Shown here: piece after piece, positions 6,433 through 14,400 of the stretch
Position numbering within the stretch: the first letter of the stretch is position 1
Layout: each line of letters begins with the position of its first letter
Made by a program: the position numbers and the translations under genes
Notes under the pieces: model-generated
Told to the model about the DNA's origin: nothing
What the model saw: only the letters and a program-made list of their open reading frames with translations
The model's database searches: none
Assembly (NCBI GenBank): GCA_023253295.1
Contig: JALRGZ010000168.1
Span: 1 to 17,337, forward strand
DNA from: Flavobacterium sp.
Lineage (GTDB): Bacteria > Bacteroidota > Bacteroidia > Flavobacteriales > Flavobacteriaceae
Length of the DNA stretch: 17,337 bases
Direction of reading: 5' to 3'

Positions 6433-8658
6433 TTATTTGTATTTTTCAAGGATTCCGTTTATTAAATGATTAAAATTGTGCATTTCGAATTTATCATTTA
6501 TAATATCTCCTTTTTTATCGATTACAACATATCTTGGAATGCCATTGAATTTAAATAGTTGACGTAAATAATTATAATCATCGGTCTCTATTCTGTGAAT
6601 GTTTACTAATTCTTGTTCTTTTACAAATTTGTTGTAAGAATCGATAGGAGATTGGGCTTGGTCAGTAATAAATACAAATTCAAAATCTTTATTGTCCTTA
6701 TATTCTTTTCTGGTTTCTTTCATACTTTTAATACTGGCTACACAAGGGCCGCAGGTTGTTGCCCAAAAGTCAACGAAAAGAATTTTTCCTTTGTAAGGCT
6801 TTATAATGTTTTTAAAAATTTCGGCTTCTTTTCCTTCTGGTAATTTATTGGATTCTGCTATAGCGTTTATGACTAATTTTTGATTCGAATTTTCTAATAG
6901 AGGATTGTTTTGAATAGTGTTGATAGGGAATTGTTTATTAACCATTCGTAAGCCTTCTTCTTGTAAAAAGGGATGTGTAATATCTTTTTTTAATTCATTC
7001 CAGTAGGCGTGGGCGTTTTCAGAATTGCTTCTTTTGATATCAAAATCAATAGTTCTGACTTTTATAATTTCATAAACTAAATTTTTATCCAGATGAAAAA
7101 CATTTTTAACTACAGAATCTCTTAATTTCCATTTATCCATCGTTACAACTTCAGCTTTTGGTTTAGTATTTATAAATGGTTCTACATATTTTTTAGAATA
7201 TTCCTGAGTTGCTTTTTTATATGTTTCACTATACTGATTTTCATAGTCTCTAAGCTCTTTTATAGACTTTAAAGTCTTGTTTTTCATGCCTTCTTTTAAA
7301 GTTTTGTCTTTTTCAGTAATTGCAATTTTTTCATCTTCCAGATATTGGTTCAATGTTTTTTCAGGTGTGAAAGAGGAATAATTAGCAGGATTTGGTTTTG
7401 GATATACTAAAATTGGTTGAGAAAATTCCAAGCGGTTTACAAAAGTTGAAAATTCTCTCACAACTACAAGACTTTGGTCATTCAAATTAAATTTTTGTAA
7501 AAAATCAAAATAATCATTTTCTACAGGTATTTTCAAAATCAGATTAGTGGTGTCTTGTTTAGCAAAATAGTCTCTATTACTTACAAAATCGAATAAATGA
7601 TTAGCATGTTCCAAATCAATCTGGTTTTTTAATATAATCTTCGCTTTATCAGATATGGTGTTGTTTTTTAGATAGTTGTTTAAATTAGCTAAGTTTTTTT
7701 GATATTCAACGGCTTCTTCTTCCTTAAATGCTACTGGAGCAACTGTTGACTTTTTTTTGCTGAAAGATTTATAATCGAATGGTCTTTCGTTAAAATTCAT
7801 TAAGTTCTCATTAATTTTGGCTAAGGAACCTTTAAAAGTGATTTTTTTGAAGTTATGAGGTGCATTTCGCATTCTGTCAGCATATAAAAATTCATCATAA
7901 TCCAAAATCATTGCCAGTGTCTGTTGAGGCTCTATATAAAATTTTATCAGAGATTTATTAAAGACAATATAGCTGCTGGAGGGATTTGTTAAAGGGATAT
8001 CTCCTTCAAAACGACCGTCTGGACGAATGTCAATAACTACAGGGAAGTCTTCTCTTGTAAGATCATTTTTGGCATAAATAATTCCGTTAGTAAAGCCTAA
8101 TCGGGGATCATAACCTTTAATGTAACCAATTAATCGGCCACCAGATTTATTGAAGAATTCTTTTGAATTGAAATTTGCTAATGGTTTTTTAGTCGCTTTT
8201 TTGAGTTCGTTATCTATCCATTTTGTAACCTCTTGAGGGACTTCTTTGGAATTATTATTTTTAACGGCACCTTCAACCAACGAAATACCGAAAATTTGAT
8301 TATTGTAATCCAATTTTTTTACATCCTCCGGGATAGGCGGAAATAGCAAGACTACATCATTTTCTCCTGATGCAGGCATTGTTATTTTTTCATCAAACTT
8401 AGCGCCTTCCACATCAAGGATATTGATTTTGGTACCATTATCCAATAGAATAAAAATGTCTTTTTCGTACGAAACCCACCAATTAGGTATGAATGTATTA
8501 TGGATGTGAACTCTTGTGACGTTTTTGTTAAGTTCAATTTTTGAAATATGTGTTATTCCACTATTGGAAACTTCAAATTCAGGATTTTCTATGATCCGTT
8601 GTGCAAACGTTATTGAACTTAGTAATACTAAAAACAGGAAGATTTTGTTTTTTTTCAT
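6433..8658 (-). CDS. Periplasmic TlpA-like thiol-disulfide oxidoreductase with large N-terminal region
   Basis: The 741-residue protein begins with a signal peptide (MKKNKIFLFLVLLSSITFA, cleavage before Q20). The last ~130 residues are a thioredoxin-like TlpA/ResA-type domain: LFVDFWATTCGPC with redox pair C636 and C639, the strand FEFVFITD, and the cis-Pro loop GIPRYVVID (Pro708). Its role would be reducing or exchanging disulfides in periplasmic or exported proteins. The ~600 residues before it belong to no domain I can name: beta-rich from about 20 to 260, then helical and Lys/Glu-rich. TlpA proteins with long N-terminal regions are common in Bacteroidetes, and their substrates are mostly unknown. 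The gene stands alone between two copies of the same terminator. A TAnnTTTG match lies 24 bases before the start. Confidence 0.88.
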   Translation of the reverse strand: MKKNKIFLFLVLLSSITFAQRIIENPEFEVSNSGITHISKIELNKNVTRVHIHNTFIPNWWVSYEKDIFILLDNGTKINILDVEGAKFDEKITMPASGENDVVLLFPPIPEDVKKLDYNNQIFGISLVEGAVKNNNSKEVPQEVTKWIDNELKKATKKPLANFNSKEFFNKSGGRLIGYIKGYDPRLGFTNGIIYAKNDLTREDFPVVIDIRPDGRFEGDIPLTNPSSSYIVFNKSLIKFYIEPQQTLAMILDYDEFLYADRMRNAPHNFKKITFKGSLAKINENLMNFNERPFDYKSFSKKKSTVAPVAFKEEEAVEYQKNLANLNNYLKNNTISDKAKIILKNQIDLEHANHLFDFVSNRDYFAKQDTTNLILKIPVENDYFDFLQKFNLNDQSLVVVREFSTFVNRLEFSQPILVYPKPNPANYSSFTPEKTLNQYLEDEKIAITEKDKTLKEGMKNKTLKSIKELRDYENQYSETYKKATQEYSKKYVEPFINTKPKAEVVTMDKWKLRDSVVKNVFHLDKNLVYEIIKVRTIDFDIKRSNSENAHAYWNELKKDITHPFLQEEGLRMVNKQFPINTIQNNPLLENSNQKLVINAIAESNKLPEGKEAEIFKNIIKPYKGKILFVDFWATTCGPCVASIKSMKETRKEYKDNKDFEFVFITDQAQSPIDSYNKFVKEQELVNIHRIETDDYNYLRQLFKFNGIPRYVVIDKKGDIINDKFEMHNFNHLINGILEKYK

Positions 8659-8681
8659 GGTGGTTGGTTTAATGTGAGTTT

Positions 8682-8689
8682 CAAATATA
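8682..8689 (-). promoter_or_regulatory. Putative -7 box of the TlpA-like gene
   Basis: The minus strand reads TATATTTG, a full match to the Bacteroidetes TAnnTTTG -7 consensus, ending 24 bases before the start codon. No clear TTG -33 element was found at the usual spacing. In AT-rich DNA such a match can occur by chance; its position is the main support. Confidence 0.45.
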
Positions 8690-8792
8690 TAAATAAAAAG
8701 CTACTTTTTAGGGAATAATACTTTTGTTTGTTAAGTATTTTCTTTCTTTTTAAATCATTCGAATTTGCTGTTCGAAATTATTTGATATAAAA

Positions 8793-8826
8793 AAACCTCG
8801 TTTCACAATAAAGCAAAACGAGGTTT
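8793..8826 (-). terminator. Intrinsic terminator after ilvD
   Basis: AAACCTCGTTT (8793-8803) pairs perfectly with AAACGAGGTTT (8816-8826). On the minus strand the stem continues into an unbroken T-run (TTTTTTT, then ATATC). It stops transcription about 60 bases after the ilvD stop codon. It is a near copy of the hairpin at 6371-6405, with one base missing from the loop. Confidence 0.9.
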
Positions 8827-8834
8827 GGTATTTC

Positions 8835-8880
8835 TAAAGATTGAATCTTTTAATTATTTCAATTTTTTAATCTTTCAATA
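8835..8880 (-). repeat. Degenerate ~8-base tandem repeat after ilvD
   Basis: Read on the minus strand, the stretch just after the ilvD stop is a chain of related units: TTGAAAGA, TTAAAAAA, TTGAAATA, ATTAAAAGA, TTCAAT. The period is about eight bases with drift. It could be simple AT-rich slippage sequence; no function is evident. Confidence 0.45.
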
Positions 8881-8885
8881 AAAAA

Positions 8886-10574
8886 TTACAAATCCGATCT
8901 TAACACCGCTCCGTTACTAGCGTTCGTTACTAATGAACGGTATTGTCCTAACCATCTTGAAGTTAATTCTTTTTTCAATGGAACGAAATTAGCTTTTCTT
9001 TTAGCGATTTCTTCGTCAGTTAAGTTTACTGATAAGATGTATTGGTCAACATCAATATGGATTTCGTCACCATCCTGCAATAAACCAATCATTCCACCTT
9101 CGGCAGCCTCAGGAGATACGTGACCGATAGAAGCCCCTCTGGTTGCTCCACTAAAACGACCATCGGTAATTAATGCTACCGATTTTCCTAATCCCATACC
9201 CATGATTAAAGAGGTTGGCGCTAGCATTTCCTGCATTCCAGGACCACCTTTAGGGCCTTCGTAACGAATAACAACAACATCACCTGCTTTTACTTTTCCG
9301 CCTAAAATACCTTCTATAGCTTCGGCTTGACCGTCAAAACATACTGCTTTTCCTGTGAAAACACGGTCTCCGGTAATACCAGCCGTTTTAATTACAGCTC
9401 CTTGTTCAGCAAGATTACCATATAAAACAGCTAAACCACCTACCGCTGAATACGGATTGTCAATGGTGTGGATGATATTGGTGTCTTTGATATAAGCGTC
9501 TTTGATTTTTTCTAAAATCGTTTCACCTGTAATCGTTAAGTTGTCTAATAAGATATCATCACCTCTTTTAGTCATTTCTTTCATTACCGCATTTACACCT
9601 CCGGCAGTGTTGATGTCTTCCATGTGAACGGTTGACAAACTTGGAGAAATTTTAGCAATGTGAGATACGCGTTTTGAAATACTGTTGATGTCTTCTAGGT
9701 TGAAATTTACATTCGCTTCTTTGGCGATAGCCAACATGTGTAAAACCGTATTTGAACTTCCACCCATAGCCATATCTACTGCAAAGGCATTACGAACGGC
9801 TTTTTCGTTAAGGATGTTTTTCAACTTGAATTTTTCGGTTTGTGCAGCGTCTTTTGCAATTTCGCAAATTCTTCTTGCCGCCTGACGGTACAATTCCTCA
9901 CGCTCTTTGGTCAAAGCAAGGATAGTTCCGTTACCCGGAAGTGCAATTCCCATAGCCTCCATCAAAGTATTCATAGAGTTAGCCGTAAACATCCCTGAAC
10001 AACTTCCTCCTGAAGGACAAGCATTGCACTCGATATCTTTTAATTCCTCATCGGTAATTTCACCCAATTCGTGTTTTCCAACAGCCTCAAAAGCAGTAGC
10101 CAAGTCAATAGGCACACCGTCTTTAGTATGTCCTTTTTTCATTGGTCCACCACTTACAAAAATAGTTGGAACGTCCACTCTTAAAGCACCCATAATCATA
10201 CCAGGAACAATTTTGTCACAGTTAGGAATCGCAATCATAGCATCCAACTTGTGTGCGTTCATCACGGTTTCAATAGAGTTAGCAATCAATTCTCTTGAAG
10301 GCAATGAAAAAAGCATTCCATCGTGACCCATTGCGATACCATCATCTACTCCGATAGTGTTGAATTCAAAAGGGACACAGCCATTCGATTTGATTTCCTC
10401 TTTAATCACTCTTGATACACGGTCTAAGAAGAAGTGCCCAGGAATAATTTCGATATAGGAATTGGCAACTCCAATGAATGGTTTGTCGAAATCTTCATCT
10501 ACTAATCCTGTTGCTCTGAATAATGATCTATGTGGTGTTCTTTGATGTCCTTTTTTTACTTCATCACTTCTCAT
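8886..10574 (-). CDS. ilvD: Dihydroxy-acid dehydratase
   Basis: IlvD removes water from 2,3-dihydroxy-isovalerate and 2,3-dihydroxy-3-methylvalerate. The products are the 2-keto acids that become valine, leucine and isoleucine; the enzyme is cytosolic. The 562-residue length is normal for the shorter family members. Hallmarks seen: EFNTIGVDDGIAMGHDGM (residues 70-87), PNCDKIVPGM with C119, ACPSGGSCSGMFTANSMN with C186 and C192, GPKGGPGMQEM, and ITDGRFSGATRGASIGHVSPEAA. C119 and C192 are the expected iron-sulfur ligands. The segment NSYIEIIPGH lacks the Cys found there in [2Fe-2S] plant and mycobacterial enzymes, so cluster type resembles the E. coli form; this is inferred. Unusually, no ilvB, ilvN or ilvC follows; a terminator ends the transcript. 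Confidence 0.96.
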   Translation of the reverse strand: MRSDEVKKGHQRTPHRSLFRATGLVDEDFDKPFIGVANSYIEIIPGHFFLDRVSRVIKEEIKSNGCVPFEFNTIGVDDGIAMGHDGMLFSLPSRELIANSIETVMNAHKLDAMIAIPNCDKIVPGMIMGALRVDVPTIFVSGGPMKKGHTKDGVPIDLATAFEAVGKHELGEITDEELKDIECNACPSGGSCSGMFTANSMNTLMEAMGIALPGNGTILALTKEREELYRQAARRICEIAKDAAQTEKFKLKNILNEKAVRNAFAVDMAMGGSSNTVLHMLAIAKEANVNFNLEDINSISKRVSHIAKISPSLSTVHMEDINTAGGVNAVMKEMTKRGDDILLDNLTITGETILEKIKDAYIKDTNIIHTIDNPYSAVGGLAVLYGNLAEQGAVIKTAGITGDRVFTGKAVCFDGQAEAIEGILGGKVKAGDVVVIRYEGPKGGPGMQEMLAPTSLIMGMGLGKSVALITDGRFSGATRGASIGHVSPEAAEGGMIGLLQDGDEIHIDVDQYILSVNLTDEEIAKRKANFVPLKKELTSRWLGQYRSLVTNASNGAVLRSDL

Positions 10575-10635
10575 AATATGCTATTTTGTATACTTTTTAA
10601 AAGTTGTATGATTATTTATAATTTTTTTTCGGGTG

Positions 10636-10643
10636 CAAAGATA
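10636..10643 (-). promoter_or_regulatory. Putative -7 box of ilvD
   Basis: The minus strand reads TATCTTTG, a full match to TAnnTTTG, about 61 bases before the ilvD start. This predicts a leader of roughly 55 bases. I see no branched-chain-rich leader peptide or attenuator hairpin in that leader. No clear TTG was found at the -33 position. Confidence 0.5.
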
Positions 10644-10727
10644 AGTAATCTTTTAAGTTAAATCTTTGCATAAAACAGAAAAGCATCGGTAAAATCGAAT
10701 AAAATTGGCATATTTTGAAATGTTCTG

Positions 10728-10756
10728 TTGAATTTATGTAGCTATTGGTATCTTTG
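10728..10756 (+). promoter_or_regulatory. Putative promoter of the small lipoprotein gene
   Basis: TTG at 10728-10730 and TATCTTTG at 10749-10756 are separated by 18 bases, fitting the Bacteroidetes pattern TTG-N17-20-TAnnTTTG. This is the most complete promoter match in the window. Transcription would start near 10760, leaving a leader of only about ten bases before the ATG at 10771. Confidence 0.65.
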
Positions 10757-10770
10757 TTTTAAGTTGTAAA

Positions 10771-11223
10771 ATGATGAATAGTAGATTAAATAGAAAAATA
10801 ATAAGCGTACTTGCTGGAGTAGTTTTTTGTGTTTTATTTTTAAGTTGTGACAATAACATAAAAAACGGCAAACACTATTTTTATAAAGCCGTTAATAATC
10901 GAGACACTGCTTTGTTATATTTTATTAAGTTGGATGATAACAGGTTTTTTGGAGATTATGTGATTAAATACGGTGGTGCTTACAAAGATTCCGGAGAGGT
11001 GAGAGGGATAATTTCGGGTGATACCATCAAAGGGACGTATTATTATCATCCTTATGGCGGAGGAGTTTTAAAACGATATCCGATTGCCTTATTGAAACAG
11101 AAAAATAAATTGTTATTAGGAAGAGGTGTGATTTCGGTTTATATGGGTATTCCTAACTTTATAAAAGGTGAGCCTATAGATTACAGTGAACCTGAATTTA
11201 TTTTTGAGGAAATAAAAAAATAA
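10771..11223 (+). CDS. Small lipoprotein, function unknown
   Basis: The 150-residue protein starts with a hydrophobic signal and a lipobox (LFLSC, acylated Cys about residue 26, followed by DNN). It is therefore probably a lipoprotein of the periplasmic face or outer membrane. The mature part is short and beta-rich, with KLDDNRFFGDYVIKYGG, DSGEVRGIISGDTIKGTYYYHPYGGG and a C-terminal PEFIFEEIKK. The alternating pattern suggests a small barrel-like or lipocalin-like fold, but I recognise no named family. Two adjacent ATG codons (10771 and 10774) make the exact start uncertain by one residue. The gene has its own probable promoter and diverges from ilvD. A weak hairpin follows it, so it is likely transcribed alone. 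Reality of the gene is well supported; its role is unknown. Confidence 0.78.
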   Translation: MMNSRLNRKIISVLAGVVFCVLFLSCDNNIKNGKHYFYKAVNNRDTALLYFIKLDDNRFFGDYVIKYGGAYKDSGEVRGIISGDTIKGTYYYHPYGGGVLKRYPIALLKQKNKLLLGRGVISVYMGIPNFIKGEPIDYSEPEFIFEEIKK

Positions 11224-11265
11224 GAAAATATTAGTTAATTAACTTGGTCTATTTATTTATTCCCA

Positions 11266-11288
11266 ATTTCTTTAAAGAAATCAGTTTT
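11266..11288 (+). terminator. Weak hairpin with T-run after the lipoprotein gene
   Basis: ATTTCTTTAAAGAAAT (11266-11281) is a perfect 16-base palindrome, which in RNA gives a six-pair stem with a TTAA loop. It is followed after two or three bases by TTTTTTT. The stem is AU-rich and weak, so termination is uncertain. A palindromic protein-binding site upstream of the adhesin gene is the alternative. Confidence 0.35.
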
Positions 11289-11358
11289 TTTATTGTAAAA
11301 ATCAGACTTTTAACGATATAAATTAATGAAATGATAAGGTGCTAAAATGGATATAGAG

Positions 11359-11366
11359 TATATTTG
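11359..11366 (+). promoter_or_regulatory. Putative -7 box of the giant adhesin gene
   Basis: TATATTTG fully matches TAnnTTTG and lies 42 bases before the adhesin ATG, implying a leader of about 38 bases. No TTG is found at the expected -33 distance, so the match is incomplete. The leader contains CCCCC at 11385-11389 and an A-rich stretch before the start. Confidence 0.4.
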
Positions 11367-11408
11367 TGAACTTTAAATATTTTCCCCCAAGAAATATAAA
11401 AGACGCAT

Positions 11409-14400
11409 ATGAAACAACTCTACACGATTATTTTATTTTCATTTTTATTTTGCGCCATACCTACATTAAAGGCAGAAAATAAAAACAGTTTTTATAAAAA
11501 AGCATCTACAGAAGTAATTGATTTGGCGACACCTACTGCCACTATAGCAGGAACTACCGCTGTATGTCAGGGAGCTGCAAGTCCATTAATTACTTTTACC
11601 GGAACAGGAGGGACAGCCCCATATACTTTTACTTATAAACTAAATAGCGGAAGTCCTCAAACGATTTCTACTACAGGGACTAATAGTTCGGTGACTTTAG
11701 CGGTTGATACTTCAGTTGCAGGAACATTTACTTATAATTTAGTTAGCGTACATGATGCTACAATTCCTGAGACAGAAGCAGTACAATCAGGTACAGCGAC
11801 TGTTACTGTTGGGACTCCTATTACTGCTGATTTTTCATTTTCCAATGATAATAGTTGTTCGGGAACAACTATTCAATTTTTATCTTCAGTATCTTCTTCC
11901 GGAGCAATAACTTATTCCTGGGATTTTGGAGATGGTACCCCAGTGTCTAATTTACAAAATCCAACCCATCAATTTACAGCTTTAGGATGTGGAACTTCAA
12001 CATTTACTGTGACCTTAACGGTTACTTTAAATGGTTGCACTGCCTCAGTATCAAAAATAATTAGTGTTAAACAAAAGCCAGATATCAGTTTTAATGATGC
12101 TAATAATCCTTTTGCAATTGATCTGTTTAACAATTGTTCGAATGCGGCGACTGATCCTGTATTTACCATCAAGGTTGGAAATACTTCCACTTCAACTTGT
12201 GTTAGTTCTTATTCTATAGATTGGGGAGATGGAAGTGGAATTGAAAATAATGTTTCTTTTCCGGTTAATCATACTTATAATTTAGTAGGAGCCTATAATA
12301 TGATTATTTCAGCTTTGGGTACAAATGGATGTAGTAATTCGAAAGCCTATGTGATAAAAAATGTCACTAATCCGTCTGGAGGAATCGTAAGCCCAGGAAG
12401 TACACAAAACTTATGTGCTCCAACAGCACCAATTAATTTTACCATTTCAAATTGGGGATCTAATTCCGCAGGAACAGTTTATGATATTGATTATGGGGAT
12501 GGTTCCGGAATAGTACATTATACCCAAACAGATTTACAAAATTCATCTTATTTTAATGCTTCCAATCCTTCGGCTTCATCAAATTTTCCTATTCCTCATT
12601 CTTATACAATAACAAACTGTCCTAATTCAGAATTTACAGCAATCCTAAAAGTTTCTAATGCTTGTGGAGAAACAAAAAGTTCAGTTTCCAATATTACAGT
12701 TTATTCAAAACCTAAAGCAGATTTTAATGCTCCATCTCAAGCTTGTTTGAATACAAATGTTCTTTTTAATAATACATCGGTAACAGGTTATGGACAAAGT
12801 TGTACTCAGAATGTAATTTATCAATGGGATTTTGGTGATGGAAGTACATCTTCAGCAATTAATCCTTCACATACTTATACAATTCATGGAAATTATCTTG
12901 TAAGCTTAGTAGCTCAAGGATACTGTGGTTTTTCAGATCCTGTTACAAAAACAATTTGTATTGAATCAGCATTAGTTCCTCAATTTACCATAAATAATAC
13001 TTCGGGTTGTGCTCCTTTGGCAATTACAACGACTAATACAACAGTAGAAACCAATTCTTGTACTACACCTACGTATTCTTGGACGGTTACTTATACTCCA
13101 AACTATTGTGGTACTACTGCAACGATAGCCAATCAGAATACTAAAAACGCAACTTATAACTTTACAGAGCCAGGTATCTATAGTATTAAATTAACAGCTA
13201 CCAACAGTTGTGGAAGTGTAGTGAGTGCTGCGCAAACTGTTGAGGTTAAAAAACCGCCTACAGCAATTATTGAAGCTATTCCAAATAGCTGTGGAACCGC
13301 AACTGTCAATCCAACAGCGACAATTACTAGTTGCGCTCCGGCTTCAGGTACACTGACCTATGCATGGAGTTTTCCGGGAGGAACACCATCAACCGCCAAT
13401 ACAGCGATTCCTCCAACCATTACTTATAATGCAATTGGCAATTATACGGTTTCTTTGGTAGTTACTAACGAGTGTGGTGTTTCGGCTACTGCAACTCAAA
13501 CATTTTCAGTAAATAAAATACCAACGATTACCAATACCGATTTCAGTCAGACGATTTGTTCGGGTACTTCTTTTTTAGATATTAATCTGACTTCCGATGA
13601 TCCATCAACAACTTTTAGCTGGACAGGAAGCGCTCCTGCAGGAATTTCAGGATATGTTACTTCGGGGTCTACGAGTACAATTTCCGGAAAAGTAATAACT
13701 AACACAAATACTACTGCTGGAACCCTAACCTATGTAGTAACACCTAAAATAGGTAGTTGTTCGGGAACTCCTGTAAATTTTACTATTACTGTAAATCCGG
13801 CGCCTGTTTTTACAAGCCAACCCGTTTCCAGTACCGTTTGTCAAGGTGGAACCGCTGCTCAGTTGGCAGTTGCTATAAATAGTAGTACCGGAACGCCAAC
13901 GTATCAATGGTATTCTAATACATCAAATTCTACAACAGGAGGTACTTTAATTCCTGGTGAAACGAGTACGACTTTCGATCCTCCAACCACTACTATTGGA
14001 ACGATCTATTATTATGCTGTGGTGACTTTAAGTTCTGGCGGTTGTTCTAATTTGACTTCTAATGTAGCGATTGTTACAGTGACAGCACAACCTACTATTT
14101 CGCAGCCATTAGCCACTCAAACAATATGTACCGGTTCAACAATTGCAACTGCTTTATCGGTGACTCCTTCGGGAGGAACAGGAACAGCAACGTATCAATG
14201 GTTTTCGAATACAACAAATACTAATTCAGGAGGTGATTCGATTTCGGGAGCTACGAATAGTACTTATACTCCGCCAGTCTTTACTGTTGTAGGGGATTAT
14301 TATTACTATGTTGTTGTAAATACTAATGGAAGTGGTTGCGGTTCGGTTACAAGTGAAGTCGCCTACGTTAAAGTTTTAGATATTCCTACTATTACAACGC

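Noticed and set aside
9685..10326. Plus-strand open frames antisense to ilvD
   Set aside because: The ilvD frame is fully conserved in motif content; the antisense products have no recognisable features.
10575..10635. Leader-peptide attenuator for ilvD
   Set aside because: The predicted leader of about 55 bases holds no small frame rich in Ile, Leu or Val and no competing hairpins.
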